16,139 nucleotides of DNA, taken from NCBI GenBank assembly GCA_003505715.1, contig DNXU01000226.1, positions 8,204 to 24,342 of the forward strand, written 5' to 3'. Both the position numbers and the translations under genes were made by a program. Below, piece by piece: positions 8,110-15,243 of this stretch; the stretch's first letter is position 1, and each line of letters begins with the position of its first letter. Source of the DNA: Cyanobacteria bacterium UBA8803 (lineage in GTDB: Bacteria; Cyanobacteriota; Cyanobacteriia; Cyanobacteriales; Coleofasciculaceae). Below the pieces are notes generated by a model. That model had not been told where the DNA came from, searched no databases, and saw only the letters and a list, made by a program, of their open reading frames with translations.

Positions 8110-9711
8110 ATGGATAAAGTCAAACGACCTCTTCCTTGGCTCATCGGGTTAATGGCAGCTGGTATTCTAAGTGTGGGTACGGCGGGTTACTTGGTGATTG
8201 CGGCAAAGCCGTCCCAGATCGACCTTGATAAACTCACGGTGCCAGCAACTTCCCAAAATTTGGCTGTGCGAATCACAGCTAACGGTACTGTAGTACCGAT
8301 TGATGCTGTCAACCTCAGTCCCAAAACCGCTGGTCTTCTGGTCAAGCTGGAGGTGGAACAGGGAGATCGGGTCAAACAGGGGCAAATAGTTGCCATTATG
8401 GAGCAAACTGCACTGAAGGCACAGTTTCTCAAAGCTCAAGCTGATTTGGCACAAGCTCAAGCCCGTTGGCAACAGGCAAAAGCAGGTCCGCGCCAGGAAG
8501 AAATTGCCCAAGCTCAAGCGCGGTTGGCACAAGCACAAGCTCGTTTGCAGCAAGTAAAAACTGGTCCGCGTCGTGAGGAAATTGGTCAAGCTCAACAGCG
8601 ACTAGAACAAGCTCAAGCAAGTTTGAACGAGGCGCGGGTGGGAAATCCTAGCGAAATTAATCAGGCAATGGCTCAAGCTGCCACGGCGCGATCGCAATTA
8701 GCCCTTGCCGAAAGAAGGGTAGAACGCAATAGATACCTGGCACAACAGGGGGCAATTTCACAAGACAGGTTTGACGAGGTAGTGACAGAAGCTCGCAATG
8801 CTAGAGCAGCGGTGTTTGAAGCCGAACAACGCCTAGAGCAATTGCGCAATACCAAAAATGAAACCAGCCCCGAAATTGCGCAGCTACAAGCTTCAGTGAG
8901 CGAAGCCAGAATCGCTCTACAGCAAAAGCAAAATGGCAGCACTCCCGAAGAAATTGCTCAGCAGGAAGCCTTAGCAGTGGAAGCCGCAATCGCCCTACGG
9001 CAACTGCAAAATGGTAGTCGTCCGGAAGAAATTGCACAGCTAGAGGCTGCTGTTAAAGCTGCTCAAGCCCAATTGCTATCCGTACAAGTCCAACTACAAG
9101 ATACATTGATTCGCGCCCCGTTTGATGGGATTATTACCCAGAAATACGCAACGGCTGGTGCGTTTGTCTCTCCCGATCTGACAGCTTCCAATACAGCTTC
9201 GGCAACCTCAACTTCAATTGTGGCGATCGCCAGAGGGTTGGAAGTGCTGGCTAAAGTGCCAGAAGTTGACATCGGACAAATTAAAACAGGACAGCGGGTC
9301 GAAATTTTTTCAGATGCTTTTCCCGATCAAGTCTTCCCAGGTCAGGTCAGGTTAGTGGCACCGGAAGCGGTAGTTGAGCAAAATGTCACCTCATTTGAGG
9401 TGCGAGTTGAGCTAGCGCCATCAGGTACAAAAGAATTGCGTTCGAGGATGAATGTTGACTTGACGTTCTTAGGGGAACCTGTAAGCGACGCCCTAGTTGT
9501 CCCTACTGTCGCGATCGTTACCGAAAACGGTAAAACTGGGGTAATGGTGCCGGGATTGGACAATCAACCGCAGTTTAAACCGATAACTATTGGTTCGACT
9601 ATTGAGGATAAAACTCAGATTATCCGGGGATTGAGGCAGGGGGAACGGGTGTTCATCGATCTGCCGGAAAACTTCAAAAAAGAGAAAGAGGAGAAAAAGG
9701 GTGAAAGTTGA
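8110..9711 (+). CDS. HlyD/MacA-family periplasmic adaptor of an ABC exporter (DevB-like)
   Basis: Membrane-fusion protein joining an inner-membrane ABC exporter to a TolC-type outer-membrane channel; 533 residues from ATG 8110. One N-terminal membrane helix (about 9-32), first lipoyl half (about 55-105), a very long alpha-hairpin (about 105-330), second lipoyl half at 331-355 (IRAPFDG), beta-barrel (about 375-455) and membrane-proximal domain (about 460-515). The hairpin has internal repeats built on GPRxEEIxQAQ and NGSxPEEIAQ. Its tip, at the midpoint, carries Arg206-x3-Leu210-x6-Ser217, the RLS motif of TolC-docking adaptors. The ATG at 8038 would add 24 non-conserved residues before the signal-anchor, so I reject it. 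It overlaps the permease gene by 11 bp. Confidence 0.92.
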   Translation: MDKVKRPLPWLIGLMAAGILSVGTAGYLVIAAKPSQIDLDKLTVPATSQNLAVRITANGTVVPIDAVNLSPKTAGLLVKLEVEQGDRVKQGQIVAIMEQTALKAQFLKAQADLAQAQARWQQAKAGPRQEEIAQAQARLAQAQARLQQVKTGPRREEIGQAQQRLEQAQASLNEARVGNPSEINQAMAQAATARSQLALAERRVERNRYLAQQGAISQDRFDEVVTEARNARAAVFEAEQRLEQLRNTKNETSPEIAQLQASVSEARIALQQKQNGSTPEEIAQQEALAVEAAIALRQLQNGSRPEEIAQLEAAVKAAQAQLLSVQVQLQDTLIRAPFDGIITQKYATAGAFVSPDLTASNTASATSTSIVAIARGLEVLAKVPEVDIGQIKTGQRVEIFSDAFPDQVFPGQVRLVAPEAVVEQNVTSFEVRVELAPSGTKELRSRMNVDLTFLGEPVSDALVVPTVAIVTENGKTGVMVPGLDNQPQFKPITIGSTIEDKTQIIRGLRQGERVFIDLPENFKKEKEEKKGES

Positions 9712-10993
9712 AGAGGCCAAACTCAACAATCATAGCTCGGCACTCAGCACTCAGTACTCCCCAAAACCTAGGAGAATCGACCTGGTTGAAAGTGTCAAAA
9801 TGGCTGCGACGACGCTGGTAGCTAACAAACTGCGCAGCAGCCTGACAATGTTGGGTATTATTATTGGCAATGCCTCGGTCATTGCGATGGTGGGGATTGG
9901 CCAAGGTGCCCAGAAACTGGCAGCGGAGCAGTTTGAGTCTCTCGGACCAAACGTCCTGTTTGTGTTACCTGGGTCTCGCGAAGCTCGCCAGACGACAATT
10001 GAACTACCTAAAACCTTAGTTTGGGAAGATGCTAAGGCGATCGCACAGCAAGTTCCTGCCGTTGCCGCCGTCGCTCCTGAAATTAACCTGCGCTATTTAA
10101 TCACCTATCGCAATAAAAACACCCAATCCCTCGTCACGGGCACGACACCGGAGTTTTTATCGGTGCGGAGCTATAAAGTTGCCAGAGGGCGATTTCTCAA
10201 CGAAATCGATCTCAAGCGCAATAACCAAGTAGTGATGCTAGGTTCTGAGTTGGCCAAGAAATTGTTTGGCAACCAAGATCCCTTGGGTCAGCAGGTGCGG
10301 ATTAAAAATGTCAGTTTCCAGGTAGTGGGGGTCATGGCATCTAAAGGTTCTTTTATGGGCACCAACCAGGACGATGCTGCTATAGTACCTCTGAGTACGA
10401 TGGCTAACCGATTGGTCGGACGGACTTCTCCTTACGGCACTGAAGTCAGTTGGATTTCCGTTTCTGCTAAAAATCAAGATACCATCAATGCGGCTAAGTT
10501 CCAGATAGAGAACCTACTGCGGCGACGGCATAAAATTACCAATGAAGATGATTTTGGCGTTGATACTCAGAAGGATATCCTGAAAATTGTTAATAGCATT
10601 ACGGGTGCCTTAACGCTGATGCTGGCAGCGATCGCCGGAATTTCTCTGTGCGTCGGCGGTATTGGCGTGATGAATATCATGCTAGTTTCGGTGACCGAAC
10701 GCACTCAAGAAATTGGCCTGCGCAAAGCGATTGGGGCGAAAGAGCAAGATATTTTGATTCAGTTTTTAATTGAGGCGATGATTCTGTCAGCTGCGGGTGG
10801 CATTGTGGGGACTGTGGTGGGAGTGAGTGGTGTACTGCTCGTTGGTGCCCTAACACCCTTGAAAGCAGGAATTGCGCCCGTAGCAATTTTGCTTGCTGTC
10901 GGAGTTTCTGGGGGGATTGGCTTATTCTTTGGCGTCGTACCAGCACGGCGGGCAGCAAAACTTGACCCGATTGTGGCGTTGAGAAGTGCTTAG
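9701..10993 (+). CDS. MacB/DevC-like ABC transporter permease (FtsX fold)
   Basis: Permease of a tripartite efflux system, 430 residues. Topology is MacB-like: one membrane helix near 46-68, a large periplasmic domain (about 70-300), then three helices near 303-331, 355-383 and 391-415. The coupling segment ERTQEIGLRKAIGA (333-346) and the C-terminal PARRAAKLDPIVALR are FtsX-family hallmarks. The start is GTG 9701, with GAGGAG 7 nt upstream, inside the end of the adaptor gene, so the two are translationally coupled. Residues 12-20 are encoded by a CACTCAG heptamer repeat (9741-9754), which apparently lengthened the cytoplasmic N-terminus. It lacks its own ATPase domain; the ATPase gene at 15244 is the likely partner. 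Confidence 0.92.
   Translation: MKVEEAKLNNHSSALSTQYSPKPRRIDLVESVKMAATTLVANKLRSSLTMLGIIIGNASVIAMVGIGQGAQKLAAEQFESLGPNVLFVLPGSREARQTTIELPKTLVWEDAKAIAQQVPAVAAVAPEINLRYLITYRNKNTQSLVTGTTPEFLSVRSYKVARGRFLNEIDLKRNNQVVMLGSELAKKLFGNQDPLGQQVRIKNVSFQVVGVMASKGSFMGTNQDDAAIVPLSTMANRLVGRTSPYGTEVSWISVSAKNQDTINAAKFQIENLLRRRHKITNEDDFGVDTQKDILKIVNSITGALTLMLAAIAGISLCVGGIGVMNIMLVSVTERTQEIGLRKAIGAKEQDILIQFLIEAMILSAAGGIVGTVVGVSGVLLVGALTPLKAGIAPVAILLAVGVSGGIGLFFGVVPARRAAKLDPIVALRSA
9741..9759. repeat. CACTCAG heptamer repeat inside the permease gene
   Basis: Two perfect tandem CACTCAG units (9741-9754) followed by the imperfect TACTC, preceded by CTCGG. This is the type of short tandem repeat usually found between cyanobacterial genes. 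Here it is translated as part of residues 12-20 of the permease. Confidence 0.6.
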
Positions 10994-11020
10994 GGGTCAG
11001 GATTAAATCCTAGGAGTTCT

Positions 11021-11116
11021 TTGGTAGCTTTTATTGATAAAAGCGATCGGGAGCATTTTGAGGATCTTCTTGAAGAGCTGAAGAATTTACCCTGCCCTCC
11101 CAATCAAGGGACATAG
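11021..11116 (+). pseudogene. fragment of a PIN-domain (VapC-like) gene
   Basis: Just after the permease stop, and in the same frame, the DNA reads LVAFIDKSDREHF at 11021-11059, followed by EDLLEELKNLPCPP and then TAG at 11114. This matches the N-terminal part of PIN-domain toxins (P-L-V-A-x-I/L-D, then x-x-H, then L-x-x-L-P-x-P). There is no start codon, no first Asp strand and no C-terminal half, so it is a dead remnant. It is short, so the match rests on pattern recognition only. Confidence 0.45.
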
Positions 11117-11215
11117 ACATATGACCTAAGTCCAGCGTATATAGCGTTTTTATTGGATATGTAAAGCGAATTATAGAAATTGAGAAAAGTCAGGATACTG
11201 GGAGATAAGAACGCC

Positions 11216-11809
11216 ATGTCCCCACTACTAAACAAAACTACCGATCAAAGAATTTTTCATTATGGAACCTGGGAACAGTTTAAGTTCATCCAAAAGGGCT
11301 TTGATGGTTCTTGTGGGGTACGCCTATTTTACTATGAGGGAACGATCGAGATTCTCATGCCGGGACAAGACCACGAAACTTTGGCTCGCGTCATTGGTTA
11401 CTTAGTGACTACATTTCTTGTCGAACAGGGAGTCTTCTTTAAGCCCACAGGGGCAATGACCCAGGAAAAATCAGGAGTTGTTTCTGCTCAAGCAGACGAG
11501 TCTTACTGTATTGAAAGGGTAACGCCAATTCCAGATTTGTCGATTGAAGTTGTCTTTACTAGTGGAGGCACTAGCAAGTTAGAACGCTATAAAGCTTTGG
11601 ACGTTCCAGAGGTTTGGTTTTGGGAAGATAGATTGCTGAAGCTCTATCATCTTCGAGAGGGCAGCTATAAACCTATCGAGCGCAGCCAACTACCCGGACT
11701 TAGTGAACTCGATATTGATTTGCTCAGACGCTGCATTTTGATGGGGGAGACTGATGCCGGAGAAGCGATTAGAGTATTCCGTCGAGAGATTGAGCACAAT
11801 CTAAAATGA
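11216..11809 (+). CDS. Uma2-family (DUF820) endonuclease-like protein
   Basis: A 197-residue protein of the Uma2 family, very numerous in cyanobacteria, with a PD-(D/E)xK nuclease fold. Visible elements are the N-terminal YEGTIEILMPG, the DHETLARVI helix (52-60), QADESY (92-97), the core PDLSIEVV with Asp107 and Glu111, the Lys121 region, and the VPEVWFW strand (130-136). Cellular role not established; some are tied to mobile elements. The ATG at 11216 has GGAG 11 nt upstream; a TTG at 11180 would add 12 non-conserved residues. Its last codons overlap the predicted promoter of the methyltransferase gene 37 bp downstream. Whether it belongs functionally to the RM module or is a neighbour cannot be decided here. 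Confidence 0.85.
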   Translation: MSPLLNKTTDQRIFHYGTWEQFKFIQKGFDGSCGVRLFYYEGTIEILMPGQDHETLARVIGYLVTTFLVEQGVFFKPTGAMTQEKSGVVSAQADESYCIERVTPIPDLSIEVVFTSGGTSKLERYKALDVPEVWFWEDRLLKLYHLREGSYKPIERSQLPGLSELDIDLLRRCILMGETDAGEAIRVFRREIEHNLK

Positions 11810-11824
11810 TACTTATAATGATCA
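11790..11824 (+). promoter_or_regulatory. methyltransferase promoter with overlapping operator-like palindrome
   Basis: A perfect TATAAT (11814-11819) lies 18 nt after TTGAGC (11790-11795), giving a start point about 20 bp before the methyltransferase ATG. The -10 lies inside the 18-bp near-palindrome TGATACTTATAATGATCA (11807-11824). Ten bases of it (GATACTTATA, 11808-11817) are the exact reverse complement of TATAAGTATC at 14833-14842, in the controller's operator. A C-protein bound here would block this promoter. Confidence 0.6.
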
Positions 11825-11846
11825 CAAACCTCATCTTGGATCGTTT

Positions 11847-13844
11847 ATGGGAATGAAGAAATTACACGCGACTCAGCTTGAACTCTTTACCTGTGGCTGG
11901 GATAAAAGTGAAGCAGTTTTACCAGCTCACGAGAAAGTTTATGCTGCTGCGTTTCGCAAACTTTATTACCATCTATACTCCAACAGCCGAGCCAGTCGAG
12001 CAGAGCGTATCATCTCTGACTTGTCTAATTTATTACTATGCAAAATTGCTGGAGACCGCAATGGGGGAGGCGCTGCTCTTGAGCAGTTTCTAGATGGCAA
12101 GGGGACAGCAAACGAACTCCTCCTACCAATTTTGCTTAAAACTTTTCCGCATTTGGTTGGTGAGGATGAAAAGTTCTCTTTAGAGGATAAAGTTTTACGC
12201 TATGGGCTACAAGAGCTAGCTCCTTTGTCCTTTCAATCTGCTCCAGCACACATACTAGGTGAAGCATTTCAAGCACTTATAGGACCGAATCTTCGTGGAG
12301 ACAAAGGACAGTTCTTTACCCCTAAGAGTTTGGTCAAAGCTATTGTTGCTGTTTTAAATCCTCCCCTCTGGGCAAAAGTAGTTGATCCGGCGTGTGGCAC
12401 AGCAGGTTTTTTAGTAGAAATGCATACATTTCAGACGAAAGATCAACAACTGTCTAGTAGCGGTAAAATAGGTAAGCTGATTGGTATGGACAAAGATCGC
12501 GATTTGTGCCGCCTTTGTGAAGCAATTTTAGAAGTAGTTGCTCCTCACCGCGCTAGTGTCTTAAATATTAATTCACTCGACCTAGCAAGCCTTTCCCAGC
12601 TTCCAGAAGAAATTTCACCTTTAGATGCTGATTTTATCCTTACTAATCCACCTTTCGGTGCCAAGATCAAGATTACTGATAAGTCGATTTTGCGCCAGTA
12701 TTCATTGGGGCACAAGTGGAGCCTATCTGAAAAATTTTGGCGACAGGAAGTAAACGTGAGGGATGCACAAGATCCACAGATTCTTTTCTTAGAACTTTGT
12801 ATCCGTCTACTAAAGCCAAATGGAAAAATGGCAATTGTTTTGCCGGAAGGTGTATTTGGAAATTACAGTTTAGGATACGTTTGGGACTTTGTCAGATCCC
12901 AGGGAAGAGTCACCGCTCTAATAGATTGTCCGAGAACTACGTTCCAGCCTAGTACCGACACTAAAACTAACGTCTTATTTTTCCAAAAGGCTGAGGGCAA
13001 TCATATGCCGTGTCACTCCTCAACAAAGATTTGGACAGCCGTTGCGATTAATTGCGGGCATGATCGCCGTGGTCGGAGTGTTAAAAATACAGGGGAACCT
13101 TATCCAGATGATTTTCAAAGCATTGGTGTGAGTTTCCTTGACCGACAATCAAATTCGGGTTTTTGGCAGTTGGCTACACTAACTGACCCGTACTATCTTG
13201 TCCCAAGGTATTATGATCTTGCTCCCCTGCAAGAACTAACTCAGGAAGCGAACAGACTTGGTTCCGAACTCATGTCACTAGGAGAGATGAGCAAGAACGG
13301 CTACCTACGGATTCGCAAAGGTCACGAAGTTGGCGCGGAGACTTACGGCACAGGAGATATTCCCTTTGTCCGCACTTCTGACATTGCTAATTATGAGGTT
13401 TCCATTGACCCAACTCGCGCAGTGAGTGAGGAAGTTTATTTACAGTACGCAGACCAACAGCAACTTTCCCCTAATGATATTCTTATGGTGAGTGATGGGC
13501 GCTACCGAATTGGTCGTACAGCGATTCTCCATGCTCACAACTATCACTGTGTAGTTCAGAGTCACATAAGGATCATCTCAGTTGCACCCCATTCTCCGAT
13601 TAGTGCCATCGAGCTACTATATCTTCTCAATCTGCCGATGGTTCAGCATCAAATCCGTAATATGGTTTTCATCCAATCCACACTGGGAGTGTTAGGGAAA
13701 CGGCTATACGAAATCTGCATTCCTTTACCAAAGCACACATCGGAGTGGGAAAGGACAATCGGAGAATTCCAGATGCTTATCGAAAAAAGAGCTGCGCTTC
13801 TTAATCGACTTCGGGATTTTGAACATCTGGGTTACGAGCTATAG
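11847..13844 (+). CDS. N6-adenine DNA methyltransferase fused to a specificity (TRD) domain
   Basis: A 665-residue HsdM-like gamma-class adenine methyltransferase with its own target-recognition part. Residues about 25-150 form the helical N-terminal domain and GQFFTP is at 154-159. AdoMet motif I is DPACGTAGFL (180-189); catalytic motif IV is NPPF (267-270). From about 475 to 630 comes a single HsdS-like TRD (GYLRIRKGHEV, then DIPFVRTSDI, ending CIPLP), followed by a helix (637-657) like the HsdS spacer. The fused M-S layout with one TRD is typical of type II or IIG-like enzymes, not three-subunit type I. No nuclease domain is fused and no hsdR is nearby. The ATG at 11847 has GGA 8 nt upstream. 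Its 3' end overlaps the convergent HNH gene by 44 bp. Confidence 0.9.
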   Translation: MGMKKLHATQLELFTCGWDKSEAVLPAHEKVYAAAFRKLYYHLYSNSRASRAERIISDLSNLLLCKIAGDRNGGGAALEQFLDGKGTANELLLPILLKTFPHLVGEDEKFSLEDKVLRYGLQELAPLSFQSAPAHILGEAFQALIGPNLRGDKGQFFTPKSLVKAIVAVLNPPLWAKVVDPACGTAGFLVEMHTFQTKDQQLSSSGKIGKLIGMDKDRDLCRLCEAILEVVAPHRASVLNINSLDLASLSQLPEEISPLDADFILTNPPFGAKIKITDKSILRQYSLGHKWSLSEKFWRQEVNVRDAQDPQILFLELCIRLLKPNGKMAIVLPEGVFGNYSLGYVWDFVRSQGRVTALIDCPRTTFQPSTDTKTNVLFFQKAEGNHMPCHSSTKIWTAVAINCGHDRRGRSVKNTGEPYPDDFQSIGVSFLDRQSNSGFWQLATLTDPYYLVPRYYDLAPLQELTQEANRLGSELMSLGEMSKNGYLRIRKGHEVGAETYGTGDIPFVRTSDIANYEVSIDPTRAVSEEVYLQYADQQQLSPNDILMVSDGRYRIGRTAILHAHNYHCVVQSHIRIISVAPHSPISAIELLYLLNLPMVQHQIRNMVFIQSTLGVLGKRLYEICIPLPKHTSEWERTIGEFQMLIEKRAALLNRLRDFEHLGYEL

Positions 13845-14526
13845 GATTACTCTCTGCTCGCTCAAGTATTTCTTTAATCCAACTATAGAATTCTTGCAAT
13901 GTCCTTTGTCCTTGTGCAATATTACACTCACGATGCACAAAACCTACGTTATGAGCTTTATGAGAACGGGGATTCATATGGCCTGTTTCGATCTCAGCTC
14001 TACCTTTTCTTGCCTCTGAAAACAAGTTAAATGACAACGGTTGGCGACAAACAATACAAGTTGTACTTCCTAAGATTGTAGCTCCAAACTGCGCCTCTAA
14101 ATAAGCAGCAATTTCTGCTGAAGGTTGAGGAGCATCTAACATTTGATAAGCTAGCCAAGTGAGTTTTTTAGAAACTTCAATACAATCTTTATATGAGGCA
14201 GCTTTTTCTCGTAGTTTCGCGACAACTTGCGGCTTTAATTTCTTCATGTCAATGCTAAACCCTAGCAGCTCTTCATCAGACAACAGCATCACCCAACGCA
14301 AGATTCTGTTAGGTCCAGCATCTTGACTTTTCCACGATGCTCCAGTTGTCATTGTGGCATCGCGTTCGATCTTTTTTGCGACTAAAGGGTGTGAAACTTT
14401 GAATCCTCGCAAAAAGGGAAATTCGTCACAATGACCACTATGCCCCTTCTCGCATTGACAAAGACGCAACTGAACTTGGGCATATTTAGATCGACTAGCG
14501 ATTGGTTTGAGGCAGAGTTCAAGCAC
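13801..14526 (-). CDS. HNH endonuclease, predicted restriction enzyme of the RM module
   Basis: A 241-residue protein with a C-terminal HNH domain: zinc pair C157-x2-C160, ETGHMNPRSH with His183 as the probable general base, HN at 192-193, and HRECN with His198/Cys201 (zinc) and Asn202, then a C-terminal helix. The N-terminal part has a second cysteine/histidine cluster, CQCEKGHSGHC (about 23-33), which could bind another zinc. The middle is helical and may read DNA. It starts at GTG 14526, two bases after the controller's stop codon, so the two are coupled; an internal ATG (Met59) is the alternative. Its position behind a C-gene and convergent to a methyltransferase makes it the likely restriction subunit. 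Specificity cannot be read from sequence. Confidence 0.82.
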   Translation of the reverse strand: MLELCLKPIASRSKYAQVQLRLCQCEKGHSGHCDEFPFLRGFKVSHPLVAKKIERDATMTTGASWKSQDAGPNRILRWVMLLSDEELLGFSIDMKKLKPQVVAKLREKAASYKDCIEVSKKLTWLAYQMLDAPQPSAEIAAYLEAQFGATILGSTTCIVCRQPLSFNLFSEARKGRAEIETGHMNPRSHKAHNVGFVHRECNIAQGQRTLQEFYSWIKEILERAESNPIARNPDVQNPEVD

Positions 14527-14528
14527 TA

Positions 14529-14774
14529 CTACTTCTCACTAAGATTAGTCATTTTTAAATTGTCAAAGTCTCGAAATAACTCAGTAGGCAACACGTCAAG
14601 TGCTTTAGCAATGTAGAGAATATTCATCAGCGCAACGTTGCGTTCCCCACGTTCTATCCCACCGATATAAGTGCGATGAAGATTGCACAGTTCGGCAAGG
14701 GCTTCCTGAGATAGACCTTTCTGTATGCGTAATGTTCTAACCGTGTTGCCGAAAATTTCCAGAGGACTAGCCAT
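14529..14774 (-). CDS. XRE-family regulator of restriction-modification controller (C-protein) type
   Basis: An 81-residue protein consisting almost entirely of one helix-turn-helix domain. The HTH runs from LSQEALAELC (21-30) through LHRTYIGGIERGER (32-45), very like C-proteins of type II RM systems, which dimerise on paired C-boxes, activate their own and the nuclease gene, and repress the methyltransferase. The ATG at 14774 is preferred by sequence; a TTG directly before it has better spacing (11 nt) to GGGAG. It is first in a two-gene leftward operon with the HNH gene. Three CTATAAG boxes lie upstream at 14802-14838. Lys/Asn/Leu-rich C-terminal tail of about 12 residues. Confidence 0.87.
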   Translation of the reverse strand: MASPLEIFGNTVRTLRIQKGLSQEALAELCNLHRTYIGGIERGERNVALMNILYIAKALDVLPTELFRDFDNLKMTNLSEK

Positions 14775-14799
14775 CAAATGGTTTGTAACTCCCTGTGAA

Positions 14800-14842
14800 T
14801 TCTATAAGTAGCCACTCTATAAGGCGACAGACTATAAGTATC
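14800..14842. promoter_or_regulatory. three C-box-like operator repeats, 15-bp period
   Basis: CTATAAG occurs at 14802-14808, 14817-14823 and 14832-14838, each exactly 15 bp from the next. The third is in the context GACTATAAGTATC, matching the GACT-n3-AGT layout of C-protein boxes. The array lies 28 bp upstream of the controller start, where its promoter must be. A leftward TATAGAAT in the box nearest the gene is a plausible -10, with no good -35, as expected of an activator-dependent promoter. Confidence 0.72.
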
Positions 14843-14860
14843 TATTTCTTACCACCGCTC

Positions 14861-14991
14861 TCTAAAACCCCTCATGGCTGGAGAAACCTGAAGGGGTGAC
14901 GAGCAAGGAGAAAGCCTGTTAATCGGGTGGATTGATCCCCCAATTAGACTCTCCGCTAGAATCCCTTGTCTTTCAAGCAAGGGAGTGTCAA
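14861..14991 (+). mobile_element. probable right-end relic of an IS200/IS605-family element
   Basis: A short frame NPSWLEKPEGVTSKEKAC ending in TAA (14867-14923) resembles the tail of a cyanobacterial TnpB. It is followed by CTCCGCTAGAATCCC, a hairpin (CCCTTG 14963-14968 with CAAGGG 14978-14983) and AGTGTCAA, ending at 14991. The layout of a TnpB C-terminus, GAATCCC, hairpin, GGGAGTGTCAA is what I know from right ends of these elements, where the guide (omega) RNA is also encoded. No transposase body or left end is present, so it is a truncated relic. Based on pattern memory only. Confidence 0.5.
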
Positions 14992-15051
14992 TAATTCCCT
15001 ACCAATATGCTTGCAGTTTACCGAGGTTTGACCATGGTTTGGGGATTAACA

Positions 15052-15097
15052 CCCAGCCGCTAATCTGTAAATCACCCCATCGGGTGAACTAGCTGGG
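15052..15097. other. nested inverted repeats upstream of the ATPase gene
   Basis: CCCAGC (15052-15057) pairs with GCTGGG (15092-15097); inside it TCACCC (15072-15077) pairs with GGGTGA (15082-15087) around a 4-nt loop. It could be part of the ATPase leader RNA, or debris of the neighbouring element. No T-run follows it. Confidence 0.35.
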
Positions 15098-15243
15098 GGA
15101 CGCTAAAACCAATGGGTTAACGTTACATTAGTTAATAGACAGCTGCAATAAATTGATCTCATCGCTCTTAGGTTGTAGGGAACTGCTGCCATAGCTCACC
15201 TGTCACTTTTAAGTAACGCTCCTCAAGCGGATCATTAGATTTG

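Larger units (their letters stand above)
14843..15243. other. intergenic region between RM module and ATPase gene
   Basis: About 400 bp without an intact gene. The left half (14861-14991) looks like the right end of an IS200/IS605-type element. The right half holds nested stems at 15052-15097 (CCCAGC/GCTGGG outside, TCACCC/GGGTGA inside) and the AT-rich leader of the ATPase gene. I see no certain promoter. Confidence 0.5.

Noticed and set aside
8167..9037. Long leftward open frames antisense to the adaptor
   Set aside because: They mirror the repetitive Ala/Gln-rich coiled-coil codons of the adaptor, giving Leu/Cys/Ala-rich shadow proteins without homology.
11171..11183. TTATAGAAAT before Uma2 as a fourth controller box
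   Set aside because: It shares only the AT-rich TTATAG core, with no 15-bp partner; more likely a -10-like sequence.
11847..13844. Classical three-gene type I RM locus
   Set aside because: No HsdR helicase-nuclease gene is in the window, and the specificity domain is fused to M with a single TRD.
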